NCBI GenBank assembly: GCA_000620185.1
Contig: JHVO01000008.1
Span: 124,001 to 188,000, forward strand
Reading direction: 5' to 3'
From: Geodermatophilaceae bacterium URHB0062
GTDB lineage: Bacteria; Actinomycetota; Actinomycetes; Mycobacteriales; Geodermatophilaceae
Length of the DNA: 64,000 nucleotides
The position numbers were made by a program, and so were the translations under genes. The notes beneath the pieces are model-generated. The model saw nothing but the letters and a program-made list of their open reading frames with translations. It ran no database searches and was not told where the DNA came from. This document shows positions 1-8,306 of this stretch, one piece after another; the stretch's first letter is position 1, and every line of letters starts with the position of its first letter.

Positions 1-471
1 GTGGTCGTCTGGCGCGACTCGACCCCCGACGAACTGCTCGACGACCGGGCCCTGCTGGAGCGGCGGATGTCCACGGATGCCCCGCACGGCGACCTCCCGG
101 TCGAGGAGGAGCACTGGGACGGCGCGCGGATCCGTGAGTACGAGGCCACGCACGTGGCGCGAGGCCGGACGGTGTTGTCGGCCGGAGCGGTGAAGGACGG
201 CCGGCTCGTCGCATTCACCGACCTGCAGGTGCCGCTCGCCGATCCGCGGCGCGCGCACCAGGCCGGCACGCTGGTCCTGGAGGAGCACCGCGGCCATCGC
301 CTCGGCGCGCTGCTGAAGACGGCGGTCCTGCGGGAACTTCCTGTCGCAGTGCCAGATGTCCGTCGGATCAGCACCTACAACTTCGAGGACAACGTGCCCA
401 TGGTGGCCCTCAACGAGGCCCTCGGCTTCCGTCCGGCCGGGGTGCTGTCGAGCTGGTCGCTGCGCCTCTGA
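1..471 (+). CDS. GNAT-family acetyltransferase, C-terminal part
   Basis: This is the 3' end of a gene cut by the left edge of the window. The 156 readable residues are open from base 1, so the true start probably lies upstream. The fold is read as GNAT (acetyl-CoA-dependent N-acetyltransferase). The stretch around residues 86-103 (GTLVLEEHRGHRLGALLK) matches the acetyl-CoA pyrophosphate-binding motif of the type RGxGLG/A. Near residues 124-147, the text YNFEDNVPMVALNEALGF matches the conserved motif in which an Asn precedes M..iN..lGF. Relatives with this ending are often about 400 residues, with two GNAT-like halves, so this would be the C-terminal half. The substrate cannot be told. The gene stops inside a hairpin (468-489) and converges on the next gene. 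Confidence 0.75.
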   Translation: MVVWRDSTPDELLDDRALLERRMSTDAPHGDLPVEEEHWDGARIREYEATHVARGRTVLSAGAVKDGRLVAFTDLQVPLADPRRAHQAGTLVLEEHRGHRLGALLKTAVLRELPVAVPDVRRISTYNFEDNVPMVALNEALGFRPAGVLSSWSLRL

Positions 472-489
472 GGCGGGGCTCCGCCTCAG
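468..489. terminator. Hairpin between convergent genes
   Basis: Perfect 9-bp stem CTGAGGCGG / CCGCCTCAG with a 4-base GGCT loop. It overlaps the stop codon of the acetyltransferase and lies 9 bp from the end of the oppositely oriented oxidoreductase gene. There is no T-tract. It may act as a bidirectional terminator (inferred from position). Confidence 0.6.
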
Positions 490-497
490 GGCCCGTG

Positions 498-1355
498 TCA
501 GGGGCCGGCGTCGATCCGGTGCCGGGCGGCGGCCGGCCAGGGCTCGCCGTCCGGCAGGTCCTGGCGCCAGGGGTGGACCGCCTCGACCCACCAGGTCGCG
601 CCGGCGTCGGCGTGCTCGGCGTGCAGGTCGCCGCGGTTCCGGTCGCCGGCGCGGGTCTCGCCCGGGACGGCGATGTCGAAGGGCGCCGTCCCCTCGCGGA
701 GCTCGCGCATCCGCTCGGCGACGCCCGCGGTGTCGCCGACCCGCCACGGACCCTCGGCGCGCATCGGCACGACGCCGTCCCACCGGGCCGCCCGGGCGAA
801 CGGCTTCGTGCCCGGCCAGCTGCCGCCCACCCACACCGGGATCCGGGGCTGCTGCAGCGGCGGCGGGTAGCAGATGGCCGACCACTCGGGCCCCGCCGTC
901 CGGTAGTGGCGCCCCTCGTGGTGGACGGGCTCGCCGGTCCAGAGCCGGTCGAGCAGCTCCAGGTGCTCGTCGAGCATCTCGCCGCGGACGCGGTGGTCGG
1001 CCTCCTCTCCGACGTAGTCCCACTCGAAGGGGAAGGCGCCGGTGCCGACGCCGAGGGTGAGCCGGCCCCCGCTGAGGCGGTCGAGCGTCACGGTCTGGCG
1101 GGCGACCACGACCGGGCGGCGGCGGGGGAGCGGTGTGACGAGCGTGCCCAGCCGGATGCGCGTCGTCGCGCAGGCTGCTGCCGTCAGCGCGATCCAGGGA
1201 TCGACGGTCTCGACCGGCCCGGGCTCGAAGGCGAACAGGTGGTCCCAGAGGAAGAAGCCGTCCCAGCCGGCGCGCTCCGCGGCGGCCGCCCAGTCGGCGA
1301 CCACGGCGGCGTCCACACCCCGGCCGAAGCAGGGGAGCGACAACCCGAACCGCAC
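498..1355 (-). CDS. LLM-class flavin-dependent oxidoreductase
   Basis: A 285-residue protein of the bacterial luciferase-like fold, which binds F420 or FMN. The N terminus MRFGLSLPCFG, followed by AERAGWDGFFLWDH, is the usual opening of the family. RIRLGTLVTPLPRRRP near residues 66-81 and RLTLGVGTGAFPFEWDY near 97-113 are the conserved barrel strands. The start is GTG with a G-rich stretch just upstream. The family includes F420-dependent glucose-6-phosphate dehydrogenase and many enzymes of unknown substrate, and nothing nearby shows which substrate applies. It is transcribed alone, converging on the acetyltransferase. The length is a little short of the usual 290-350 residues. Confidence 0.85.
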   Translation of the reverse strand: MRFGLSLPCFGRGVDAAVVADWAAAAERAGWDGFFLWDHLFAFEPGPVETVDPWIALTAAACATTRIRLGTLVTPLPRRRPVVVARQTVTLDRLSGGRLTLGVGTGAFPFEWDYVGEEADHRVRGEMLDEHLELLDRLWTGEPVHHEGRHYRTAGPEWSAICYPPPLQQPRIPVWVGGSWPGTKPFARAARWDGVVPMRAEGPWRVGDTAGVAERMRELREGTAPFDIAVPGETRAGDRNRGDLHAEHADAGATWWVEAVHPWRQDLPDGEPWPAAARHRIDAGP

Positions 1356-1400
1356 GCCCCCGACCCTAGGGCGAGTCGGGAACGTGCGGCCCGGGGACGG

Positions 1401-2600
1401 TCAGCGCGGGATGACCCGGAACAGCACCCGGTGCCGGACCATCAGCCACATCCCCACCAGCACCGCGGTGTGCACGAGCGTGCCCCAGAAGACCGGGGTG
1501 GTCGTGGGCAGCGGGATGTTGGCCACGATGAGCACCGCGAAGACCTGCAGCACGAAGACGTAGAGCGTCGCCTGCCCCAGCGGGGCCAGCACCGGCACGA
1601 CTGTCCGCGAGAGCGGCCGCCAGAACGCGGTGAGCGCCGCGTACAGCGTCACGAGGGTGACCACGACGACCAGCACCCGGCCCGGGTCGAGGTCGGTGCG
1701 CTCGAACATCGAGATGTAGAGCGACCCGAACGTCTCCTCGGGGATCACCGACAGCTTGAACGCGGGGGACCCGGCGACGAACGGCTTCCACGGGTTGTTC
1801 GAGGTGAAGAAGAAGGCAGCCAGGAAGAGGACGACGCTGGCTGCGAGGCAGACGCGACCCCACACCGTTCCGGCGAAGCGCAGCAGGGCGGCGCGGTACC
1901 ACCCGGCGAGCATGCCGAGGACGAACAGCAGCTGCCAGGCCATCAGCGGGAACGGGCTCTCGAACGTGGAGGGCAGCACGTGCTGGGGCGACAGGCGGTA
2001 CAGCGCGTAGACCGCGACGCTCGCACCGAGCACCAGCCGCCAGCGGTCCCGCTTGAGCAGCGCGAGGACGAGCGGGGCGGCGGCGAGCAGGACGACGTAG
2101 AGCCCGATCACGTTGAACTGCGAGGGCCCGACGCGCAGGAAGAGCAGGTCGCCGAGCAGGTGACCCGGGATCGGCCAGGGCAGCCCGTAGGCGGCGCCGC
2201 CGTACAGGTCCCACCGGACGAGCTTGCCGTCGGCGTCGGTCTCGGCCCAGGTGGTGAGTGCACGGGCGTCGACACCGGGGATGAACTGCGTCAGCCACGC
2301 CAGGACGGCGACGGCCACGGCGGTGAGATACAGCTTCCGCGCGCGCCGCCAGAGCGGAACCATCGTCTCCTGGCGGACGCCCAGCTCGGCGCGACGGCGG
2401 TAGGCCATGGCGAGCACGACGCCGGAGAGCGCCACGAACATCTCGGCGCCGGTGATCGGGGCGATCGCCTCCTGCGACACCACGTGGTAGGCGCTGGGGA
2501 TGTCGATGTGGTTGACCACGACGAAGCAGATCGCCAGCCCACGGAGCACGTCGATGCGCAGATCGCGTGAGTTCTCCACGGTGTCGCCGGGATAGCGCAT
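1401..2600 (-). CDS. OpgC-family membrane acyltransferase
   Basis: About 399 residues with roughly ten hydrophobic segments. The N terminus reads RDLRIDVLRGLAICFVVVNH, the signature of OpgC, which succinylates osmoregulated periplasmic glucans in proteobacteria, and of related acyltransferases. In actinobacteria such proteins probably acylate a cell-surface glycan (inference). The Asp and Arg of the IDVLRG motif and the following His are present. ATG at 2600 was chosen because the conserved region starts right after it. An in-frame extension to 2753 reads like low-complexity non-family sequence, and no clear Shine-Dalgarno is visible at either site. The next gene upstream on the same strand is 271 bp away, so a shared transcript is uncertain. 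Confidence 0.8.
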   Translation of the reverse strand: MRYPGDTVENSRDLRIDVLRGLAICFVVVNHIDIPSAYHVVSQEAIAPITGAEMFVALSGVVLAMAYRRRAELGVRQETMVPLWRRARKLYLTAVAVAVLAWLTQFIPGVDARALTTWAETDADGKLVRWDLYGGAAYGLPWPIPGHLLGDLLFLRVGPSQFNVIGLYVVLLAAAPLVLALLKRDRWRLVLGASVAVYALYRLSPQHVLPSTFESPFPLMAWQLLFVLGMLAGWYRAALLRFAGTVWGRVCLAASVVLFLAAFFFTSNNPWKPFVAGSPAFKLSVIPEETFGSLYISMFERTDLDPGRVLVVVVTLVTLYAALTAFWRPLSRTVVPVLAPLGQATLYVFVLQVFAVLIVANIPLPTTTPVFWGTLVHTAVLVGMWLMVRHRVLFRVIPR

Positions 2601-2871
2601 CGGCAGGCGGCGTTCGGCGTTCAGCAACACAGGGGCTCCGGGGGGACGACGGCCGGAGTCGATTGCCCCGGATGACGGCGTTCTGCAGGAAAGGTGCAGC
2701 TCATCGTCGCGTGGCGGAGCGCCCTCGCGCGCCGGTTTCCGGGTCGGCATCACCTCTGCGGATGAGACGCGGGCGCGGAATCCATGCCCGCGCGGAACGC
2801 GACATCGCCGCGTCCCGTCCTGGTTTCCCGGAGCGAGCCGCGGCGATGTCTCGGAAGCCGGGACCCCTGGA

Positions 2872-4209
2872 TCAGATGCCGGTGGTGAAGCTCCAACTGG
2901 TCGCGGTCAGGGGGTTGCCGGCCAGGTCCTTCACTCCGGCGGTCAGCACCGCCGTGTACTTGATGCCGGGCAGGAGCGGGGCATCCGGGTGGAGCGTGGC
3001 CACGGTGTTCGTGGCGTCGAGCGTCACGGTCGCCGGGACCAGGGTGCTGGTCGCGGTGTTCCGCAGCTTGAACGTGGTGCCGGTGACGTTCTGCACGGCC
3101 TCGCTGAAGGTCGCGGTGACGTCGGTCGCGGTGGAGACGCCGGTGGCTCCGGCGGTCGGCGACTTCGCGACCACCGTCGGCGGAGTGGTGTCACCACCGG
3201 TCGCTGCTCCGGTGGTGAAGCTCCAACTGGTCGCGGTGAGCTTGTTGCCGGCGAGGTCCTGGATGCCGGCGGTCAGCGTCGCCGTGTACTTGGTGCCGGC
3301 GGCGAGCGGAGCGTTCGGGTGCAGCGTGGCCACGGTGTTCGTGCCGTCGAGCGTCACGGTCGCCGGGACCAGCGCGGCGGTCGCGGTGTTCTTCAGCTTG
3401 AACGTCGTGCCCGTGACGTTCTTGACGGCCTCACTGAAGGTGGCACTGACGTCGGTATCCGGTGCGACGCCCGTCGCTCCGGTGGCCGGCGACTTCGTGA
3501 CCACCGTCGGGGGAGTGGTGTCACCACCGGTCTCGGTTCCGGTGGTGATTCTGACCTCGTCCATGTCTCCGACGTACTGGTCACCGCCGCCGAGCTTCTG
3601 CCCGATCGAGAGGTTTGCGTTGTTGCTGATCGAGCCCAGGCTGGCCGCCTTCGTCTGCGTCCCCCCGTCGACCGTGAGCTTGATCGAGGTCGACGTCTTC
3701 GCGCAGGTGATGGTGTGCCAGGCGTTGTCGGCGAGGTTCTTGGTGCCGCGGATGTTGGCGACCTTCCCGGCGGTGTCCTTGAACAGGCAGAACGCCGGGC
3801 TCGTCAGGTTGTTGCCCGGGAAGATCTCGATCTTCCACTCCCCGCCGGACGTGGTCGTCACGCCCTTGCGGATGAGGTCGTAGTCACCCACCCCCGAACC
3901 CGGCGCGATGTCGAAGCGCACGTGCACGGTGACGCTGAAGTCGCTCGTCCCCGGATTCAGGCTGGGGGAGTCCTTCACGGTCACCCCATCGGTCTTGTCG
4001 AAGTGGTAGCCGCTTCCCGAGGTACCGTCCACGCTCGTGACCCCCGCCGGGTTGCCCGTGTTGTCGTTCCCCGAGGCGTCGGTCATGACGGAGGGGTCCT
4101 CCATGTGCCACAGCGCGACCTCCGTCGCCGCCTGTGCCGGCGTGGCCAGAACCAGCACCGGCGCCGCGGCAGCCATGGCAGTGAGGAGAAGTCGTGAATA
4201 CCTGGGCAT
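2872..4209 (-). CDS. Secreted LamG-domain protein with two SbsA-type Ig-like repeats
   Basis: A 445-residue exported protein. A signal peptide (MPRYSRLLLTAM..., with cleavage expected after AQA near residue 27) is followed by a LamG/concanavalin-like domain at about 28-225. Its opening, VALWHMEDPSVMTDASGNDN, is typical of that domain. Next come two nearly identical Ig-like domains of about 105 residues, each starting GGDTTPPTVV and ending LTATSWSFTTG, the Big_5/SbsA type. LamG domains bind sugars or proteins, so a wall-bound adhesin or glycan-binding role is plausible, though no enzyme domain is present. The ATG at 4209 has GAAGAAAG upstream; a TTG two codons earlier is less likely. No sorting motif or anchor is seen at the C terminus. 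Ser/Thr/Lys content is higher than in its neighbours. Confidence 0.85.
   Translation of the reverse strand: MPRYSRLLLTAMAAAAPVLVLATPAQAATEVALWHMEDPSVMTDASGNDNTGNPAGVTSVDGTSGSGYHFDKTDGVTVKDSPSLNPGTSDFSVTVHVRFDIAPGSGVGDYDLIRKGVTTTSGGEWKIEIFPGNNLTSPAFCLFKDTAGKVANIRGTKNLADNAWHTITCAKTSTSIKLTVDGGTQTKAASLGSISNNANLSIGQKLGGGDQYVGDMDEVRITTGTETGGDTTPPTVVTKSPATGATGVAPDTDVSATFSEAVKNVTGTTFKLKNTATAALVPATVTLDGTNTVATLHPNAPLAAGTKYTATLTAGIQDLAGNKLTATSWSFTTGAATGGDTTPPTVVAKSPTAGATGVSTATDVTATFSEAVQNVTGTTFKLRNTATSTLVPATVTLDATNTVATLHPDAPLLPGIKYTAVLTAGVKDLAGNPLTATSWSFTTGI
2881..3540. repeat. Two in-frame 330-bp direct repeats encoding Ig domains
   Basis: The DNA for the two Ig-like domains is duplicated in tandem with a 330-bp (110-codon) offset: the same GGTGGTGAAGCTCCAACTGG stretch begins at 2881 and at 3211. 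The copies have diverged mainly at scattered positions. This looks like an internal domain duplication able to expand or contract by recombination. Confidence 0.8.
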
Positions 4210-4707
4210 GGCCAACTTTCTTCGATCGTGGAGTCAGGGGAACTGCCCGAAGAAGCCGGACCTGGGCGATGGCAGTCGGGAGAGGCTAGAACGCTTCAAA
4301 GGGGTGAACAAGGTCGGTCGGTCAAGAAATCTCGGACGATCATGAAAAGCCGCGTGGGCGAAAGCGCCATGTCAGGTGCTGCGTCCGATCAGTAACGGAA
4401 ACATTGATTCGCGGGTACTTGGTGCGGTCCAACTCGGAATGGCTCGAGTCGAGCGTTGACGCGCACGGGTCTATCGCCGCCCGACGTCGCTTCTCGTGGA
4501 CCTGCGCTCGCCTGCCTCGAGCGGCGGTCGCGCCGAGATCGTCGCCGTTCGGAACTGCGCACCGACGCCTCGCGCGCTCCGGACGATCCGCGGGGCCGCA
4601 CTGATCCTGTGTGATGTCGGCGTCCCGCGCGCCTCACCCCGGTGGTCACGTGCGATCGACAGAATGCGCGACACCCAACCGACGTCGGTGATCTGAGAGG
4701 AACGCCG
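4210..4707. other. 498-bp divergent intergenic region, lower GC
   Basis: The region separates the divergent LamG and CHAD genes and is visibly less GC-rich than its flanks, as expected for two promoters. A small hairpin GGCG-AAAG-CGCC lies at about 4358-4369. I looked on both strands for a c-di-GMP or other riboswitch and found no consensus I can defend. No tRNA and no convincing small gene is present. Confidence 0.5.
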
Positions 4708-6300
4708 GTGAGTGGTCTTGGCGCCGGTCAGTTCTGGGTCGGCCCGCAACCATCGGCGGTGAGCGCCGTCCTGAAGGAGCTGGCGAGCGCCTGGACGGTG
4801 GCCATGGGCCGGCCGGTCGTCACGCGGAGGACGTGGCTGGACACCGCCGACTTCCGTCTGTACCGCCGTGGGATGGCGCTGATGGTCACCGCAGCCGAGG
4901 ACGGCGACGAGCCCACGCTCCAGCTCATCGGTGCCGACGGATCCACCGTCACCGCAGGCCTGGACACTCTCGACCGGCCGTGCCTGCCTGGCTCGCTTCC
5001 TATCTGGCTCCGGCCACGTCTGGAGCCGGTCCTCGGGGTGCGCGCGATCCTGCCGGTGGTGGAGGTGGCCGGCACGATCGTCAGCGGCAGCCTCCACGAT
5101 GCCGAGGGCAAGACAGTCGTGCGCCTCGTGCACGAGCGCCCGGCCACGATCCTCGGGGGCCGCGGTGGGCTGCCAGGCGGCCTGTGGCTGGTCCCGCTGC
5201 GGGGCTACGCCGGGGTGGGCGCCCGCGCCGCCCGCGTCGCCCAGCGGGCGGGACTGGTTCGTGCCGACCGTGTCGGCTATCCGGCGGCGCTGCTCGCGGC
5301 GGGGATCGATCCCGACGGGATGCGCCCGGCGATGGAGCCGGGCCTGCCCGCCGGCGTGGCGGTGGCCAGGATGCTGGTGTCCTTCCTCGATGAGATGGAG
5401 GCCGCCTGGGGCGGCACCGTGAAGGACGTCGACATCGAGTTCCTGCACGACTTCCGGGTGGCGGTCCGGCGGAGTCGCTCGGCGGTCAAGCTGCTGGGCG
5501 ACGTCCTGCCCCCCGCCGTCGTGGCCTGGGGAACGCCGCAGTTGAAGTGGCTCGGCGACCTCACCACGCCCTCGCGCGACCTCGACGTCCTCCTGCAGCA
5601 TCTCCCGTCCCTGACGAGCGGTCTCAGCGGCGCGCGGCCCGGGGACGTCGAGCCGCTCGAGCGCGAGCTGATCGGCCGCCGTGCGGAGGCGCAGAGTGCG
5701 CTGGTGCGCGGCCTGCTCTCGGCGCGCTTCGAGCGGTTCCGTGCCCGGTGGCGTGCGTCGCTGGAGGGGCTGGCCGGCTGGGACGGGCGGCCCCGTGCCG
5801 GACCCACGGCGGCGATCATCGGCATCGAACGCCTCGCGATGGCCGAACGACGTGTGCTCCGTCGCGGCTCGCGGATCACCGACGAGTCTCCTGCCGAGGC
5901 CCTGCACGACCTGCGCAAACGTGCGAAGGAGCTGCGCTACCTGCTGGAGATGTTCACCCCGGTGCTGGGTCCAGGTGATGCGCGCGGCTCCGTCAAGGAG
6001 CTGAAGGCGTTGCAGGACGTGCTGGGGACGTTTCAGGACAGCGAGGCCCAGCGCGACGCCATCCACGCGCTCGCCACCGACCTCATCGCCCGCGACGGGG
6101 TGTCCACTCGGACGATCCTCGCGATGGGCGAGATCGCGGCCCGGCTGCAGGTGGACCAGGACTCGTCGCGCGAGCGCTTCGCCGACATGTTCGAGCGGTT
6201 CGCGCGCCGGCCCGTGCAGCGCCGGGCATCCCGGCCCGATCAGCTCCGTGCGGCGCCGACCCGGGCAGCCGCCACCGCGACGGCAGGACGGGTGCGATGA
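4708..6300 (+). CDS. CHAD-domain protein with degenerate CYTH-like N-terminal region
   Basis: A 530-residue protein. Residues about 1-200 carry a weak CYTH (triphosphate tunnel) pattern, including RTWLDTADFRLYRRGMAL. From about 218 a CHAD domain follows, with its two helical halves marked by FLHDFRVAVRRSRSAVKLLG and ALHDLRKRAKELRYLLEMF and the linking segments LKWLGDLTTPSRDLDVLL and LKALQDVLGTFQD. The conserved histidines, arginines and lysines that make the basic surface are present. CHAD domains are known to bind inorganic polyphosphate and localise to polyP granules. The GTG start at 4708 has AGAGG 7 bases upstream; a GTG at 4642 lacks this. The stop overlaps the start of the ParA-like gene (ATGA), so the two are probably translationally coupled. 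Confidence 0.85.
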   Translation: MSGLGAGQFWVGPQPSAVSAVLKELASAWTVAMGRPVVTRRTWLDTADFRLYRRGMALMVTAAEDGDEPTLQLIGADGSTVTAGLDTLDRPCLPGSLPIWLRPRLEPVLGVRAILPVVEVAGTIVSGSLHDAEGKTVVRLVHERPATILGGRGGLPGGLWLVPLRGYAGVGARAARVAQRAGLVRADRVGYPAALLAAGIDPDGMRPAMEPGLPAGVAVARMLVSFLDEMEAAWGGTVKDVDIEFLHDFRVAVRRSRSAVKLLGDVLPPAVVAWGTPQLKWLGDLTTPSRDLDVLLQHLPSLTSGLSGARPGDVEPLERELIGRRAEAQSALVRGLLSARFERFRARWRASLEGLAGWDGRPRAGPTAAIIGIERLAMAERRVLRRGSRITDESPAEALHDLRKRAKELRYLLEMFTPVLGPGDARGSVKELKALQDVLGTFQDSEAQRDAIHALATDLIARDGVSTRTILAMGEIAARLQVDQDSSRERFADMFERFARRPVQRRASRPDQLRAAPTRAAATATAGRVR

Positions 6301-7067
6301 GGACCAGTGGGATGAAGGTCGTGGCCAGCTACAACATCAAGGGAGGCGTCGGGAAGACGTCGACGGCGGTCAATCTCGCCTACCTTGCATCACGCGACGG
6401 GCTGCGCACCCTGCTCTGGGACCTCGATCCGCAGGGCTCGGCCACCTACCTGTTCCGTGTGAAGCCCAAGGTCAAAGGGGGCGGCGCGGCGATCGTGGCC
6501 GGCAAGCGCACCCTGGACGACGCGATCAAGGGCACCGACTTCGACCACCTCGATCTGATGCCGGCGGACTTCAGCTATCGCCATCTCGACTTCGACCTGG
6601 ATTCCCGGAAACGCCCCACGGACCGCATCCGCCGTCTCATCGCGCCGCTCAAGGGTGAGTACGACGTGGTGATCCTCGACTGCCCGCCCAGCGTGTCCCT
6701 GGTGTCGGAGAACATCGTCCACGCCTGCGACGTGCTGCTCGTCCCGCTGATCCCCGCGGTGCTGTCGGTGCGCACCTACGACCAGCTCGTGGATTTCGTG
6801 GATGGGATGCCCGGGCGTAAGCCCCAGGTGATGGCGTTCGTGTCCATGGTGGACCGCCGCAAGAAGTCCCACCGCGAGTTCGCCGATCAGCTGCCCCAGG
6901 AGCGCGCGTCCGTGGTGGCCGAGGCGATCCCGAACCGGGCGGTGATCGAGCAGATGGCCCAGGAGCGGGCGCCGGTGCCGGTGTTCGCGCCGACCAGTAC
7001 CGCGGCGACCTCCTACGAGGCGCTCTGGGCGCGAGTGCAGTCGTGCTGGAGCGACACCCGACGCTGA
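6297..7067 (+). CDS. ParA/MinD-family ATPase
   Basis: A 256-residue deviant Walker ATPase. The signature KGGVGKTST is at residues 15-23 (ParA-type, with a signature lysine), WDLDPQGS is near 41-48 (Walker A') and DVVILDCPPS near 123-132 (Walker B). Family members dimerise on ATP, bind DNA non-specifically and move plasmids, chromosomes or large protein or polymer bodies. No parB or centromere repeat is visible, so this is an orphan ParA whose only linked partner is the CHAD protein. The first ATG overlaps the upstream stop by 4 bp. A second ATG at 6312 has GAGGA 8 bases upstream and may be the real start. It is not the main chromosomal parA, which lies beside parB near the origin. Confidence 0.85.
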   Translation: MRTSGMKVVASYNIKGGVGKTSTAVNLAYLASRDGLRTLLWDLDPQGSATYLFRVKPKVKGGGAAIVAGKRTLDDAIKGTDFDHLDLMPADFSYRHLDFDLDSRKRPTDRIRRLIAPLKGEYDVVILDCPPSVSLVSENIVHACDVLLVPLIPAVLSVRTYDQLVDFVDGMPGRKPQVMAFVSMVDRRKKSHREFADQLPQERASVVAEAIPNRAVIEQMAQERAPVPVFAPTSTAATSYEALWARVQSCWSDTRR

Positions 7068-7230
7068 CAGCCGGTTCCACCTCGTCCGGCTGCAGCTGTT
7101 CGCCACGGTCGTCGTCGTCATCACCGTGGTGATCGGGTTCATCGTCGACGTCCCGGCCTCTGTGCAGCCTGAGACGGGCTCATCCTCGGCGGGTGAGGAG
7201 ATAACGCCGTCGGCACACCAGTGTGACGCC

Positions 7231-8142
7231 GTGACGAGCCAGAGTGGATCCGCTGAGCTTTCCGGGGCTGACCGGCAAAAGGCGCTGCACCAGGCGAACC
7301 TGGCGCTGCGGTCGATGGGGCATCCCAACTCGGTCGCCCACCAGTTCGACTTCTGGAACGACAGCTACGAGGGCCGGCGGCTGTTCTCCGAGGTGCTGGG
7401 CACCTTCTTCCTGGTCCTGGTCGCCGTCGGCGGCGGCATGGTGAACGCCCGTTTCGGCGGCGATGCGGTGCCGTACGGCGCGAAGGTCGTCTCGCCGGCG
7501 CTCATGGTCCTCGCGATCATCCTGTTCATGGGAACGGTGTCCGGCGCGCACCTCAACCCGGCGGTCACCCTCGCCTTCGCGGCACGGGGTGACTTCCCGT
7601 GGCGGCGCGTCCCGGCGTACGTCGTGGCCCAATTCCTCGGGGCCGTCCTGGCCACCCTGCTGCTGTGGGCGATGCTCGGCAAGCAGGGCAGTGCGGGGCT
7701 GACCCTGCCTGGGAGCGGCGTCTCCGGCACGACGGCGATGCTGTGGGAGATCGTCCTGACCACGGGGCTGGTCAGCGTGATCCTGGGCACCGCATCCGGC
7801 GCCCAGCAGATCGGGCCGCTCGCCGCCATCGGCGTGGGCAGCTACATCGCGCTGGCGGGGCTGTGGGGATCGCCGGTCAGCGGCGCGTCGATGAACCCTG
7901 CCCGGTCGCTCGGACCCGCCCTCGTGCTCGGCGACTGGACCGCGTGGTGGGCCTATCTCGTCGGTCCGGTGGTCGGGGGTCTCCTCGCGGTGGGGATCGC
8001 CTTCGTCCTACGGGGGCGGGGCGGTGACCGGGGCGGGATAGCGGCGGCGCAAGGAACGCTCGGCGAGGACTGGGGCGGTGCACCCGCGCCACGCACCTCC
8101 GCGGACGATCGAGCGGCTCGAGACGCGGAACCACGGCCCTGA
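7231..8142 (+). CDS. Aquaporin / MIP-family channel
   Basis: A six-helix major intrinsic protein of about 303 residues. Both pore half-helices are intact: HLNPAVT in the first half and SMNPARS in the second. The core opens RRLFSEVLGTFFLVLVAVGGG and matches a well-spread actinobacterial clade. Whether it carries water, glycerol or another small neutral solute cannot be read from this. The basic C-terminal tail (about 40 residues) is cytoplasmic. The start is uncertain. GTG 7231 was chosen because it gives a plausible N terminus, but no good ribosome-binding site precedes it. An in-frame GTG at 7126 would add a hydrophobic stretch that looks like a different gene remnant. It follows the ParA gene on the same strand by about 160 bp. 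Confidence 0.85.
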   Translation: MTSQSGSAELSGADRQKALHQANLALRSMGHPNSVAHQFDFWNDSYEGRRLFSEVLGTFFLVLVAVGGGMVNARFGGDAVPYGAKVVSPALMVLAIILFMGTVSGAHLNPAVTLAFAARGDFPWRRVPAYVVAQFLGAVLATLLLWAMLGKQGSAGLTLPGSGVSGTTAMLWEIVLTTGLVSVILGTASGAQQIGPLAAIGVGSYIALAGLWGSPVSGASMNPARSLGPALVLGDWTAWWAYLVGPVVGGLLAVGIAFVLRGRGGDRGGIAAAQGTLGEDWGGAPAPRTSADDRAARDAEPRP

Positions 8143-8177
8143 CCGTCGGCGCCACGGCACCTGCGGTGGGGCTGTGG

Positions 8178-8251
8178 TGGGGCGGGTGGGGCTCGAACCC
8201 ACGACCCAGGGATTATGAGTCCCATGCTCTGACCGGCTGAGCTACCGCCCC
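8178..8251 (-). tRNA. tRNA with CAU anticodon (elongator Met, or Ile2)
   Basis: A full cloverleaf on the minus strand. The acceptor GGGGCGG/CCGCCCC is perfect, the D-arm is GCTC...GAGC, the anticodon loop is CTCATAA (anticodon CAT), the T-arm is GTGGG-TTCGAGC-CCCAC, and the discriminator base is A. CCA is not encoded. The C1-A72-type mismatch of initiator tRNA is absent, so this is elongator Met or the lysidine-modified Ile2. The two share this loop and cannot be separated by eye. Confidence 0.92.
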
Positions 8252-8306
8252 GTGGCGACAGCCTGCCAGATCCCCGGGCTCGGCCGGGACCGCCCCGGGA
8301 GGTTCG

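Noticed and set aside
4210-4707. Riboswitch (c-di-GMP type) before the LamG gene
   Set aside because: No matching core on either strand, though secreted adhesins often have one; only a short hairpin was found.
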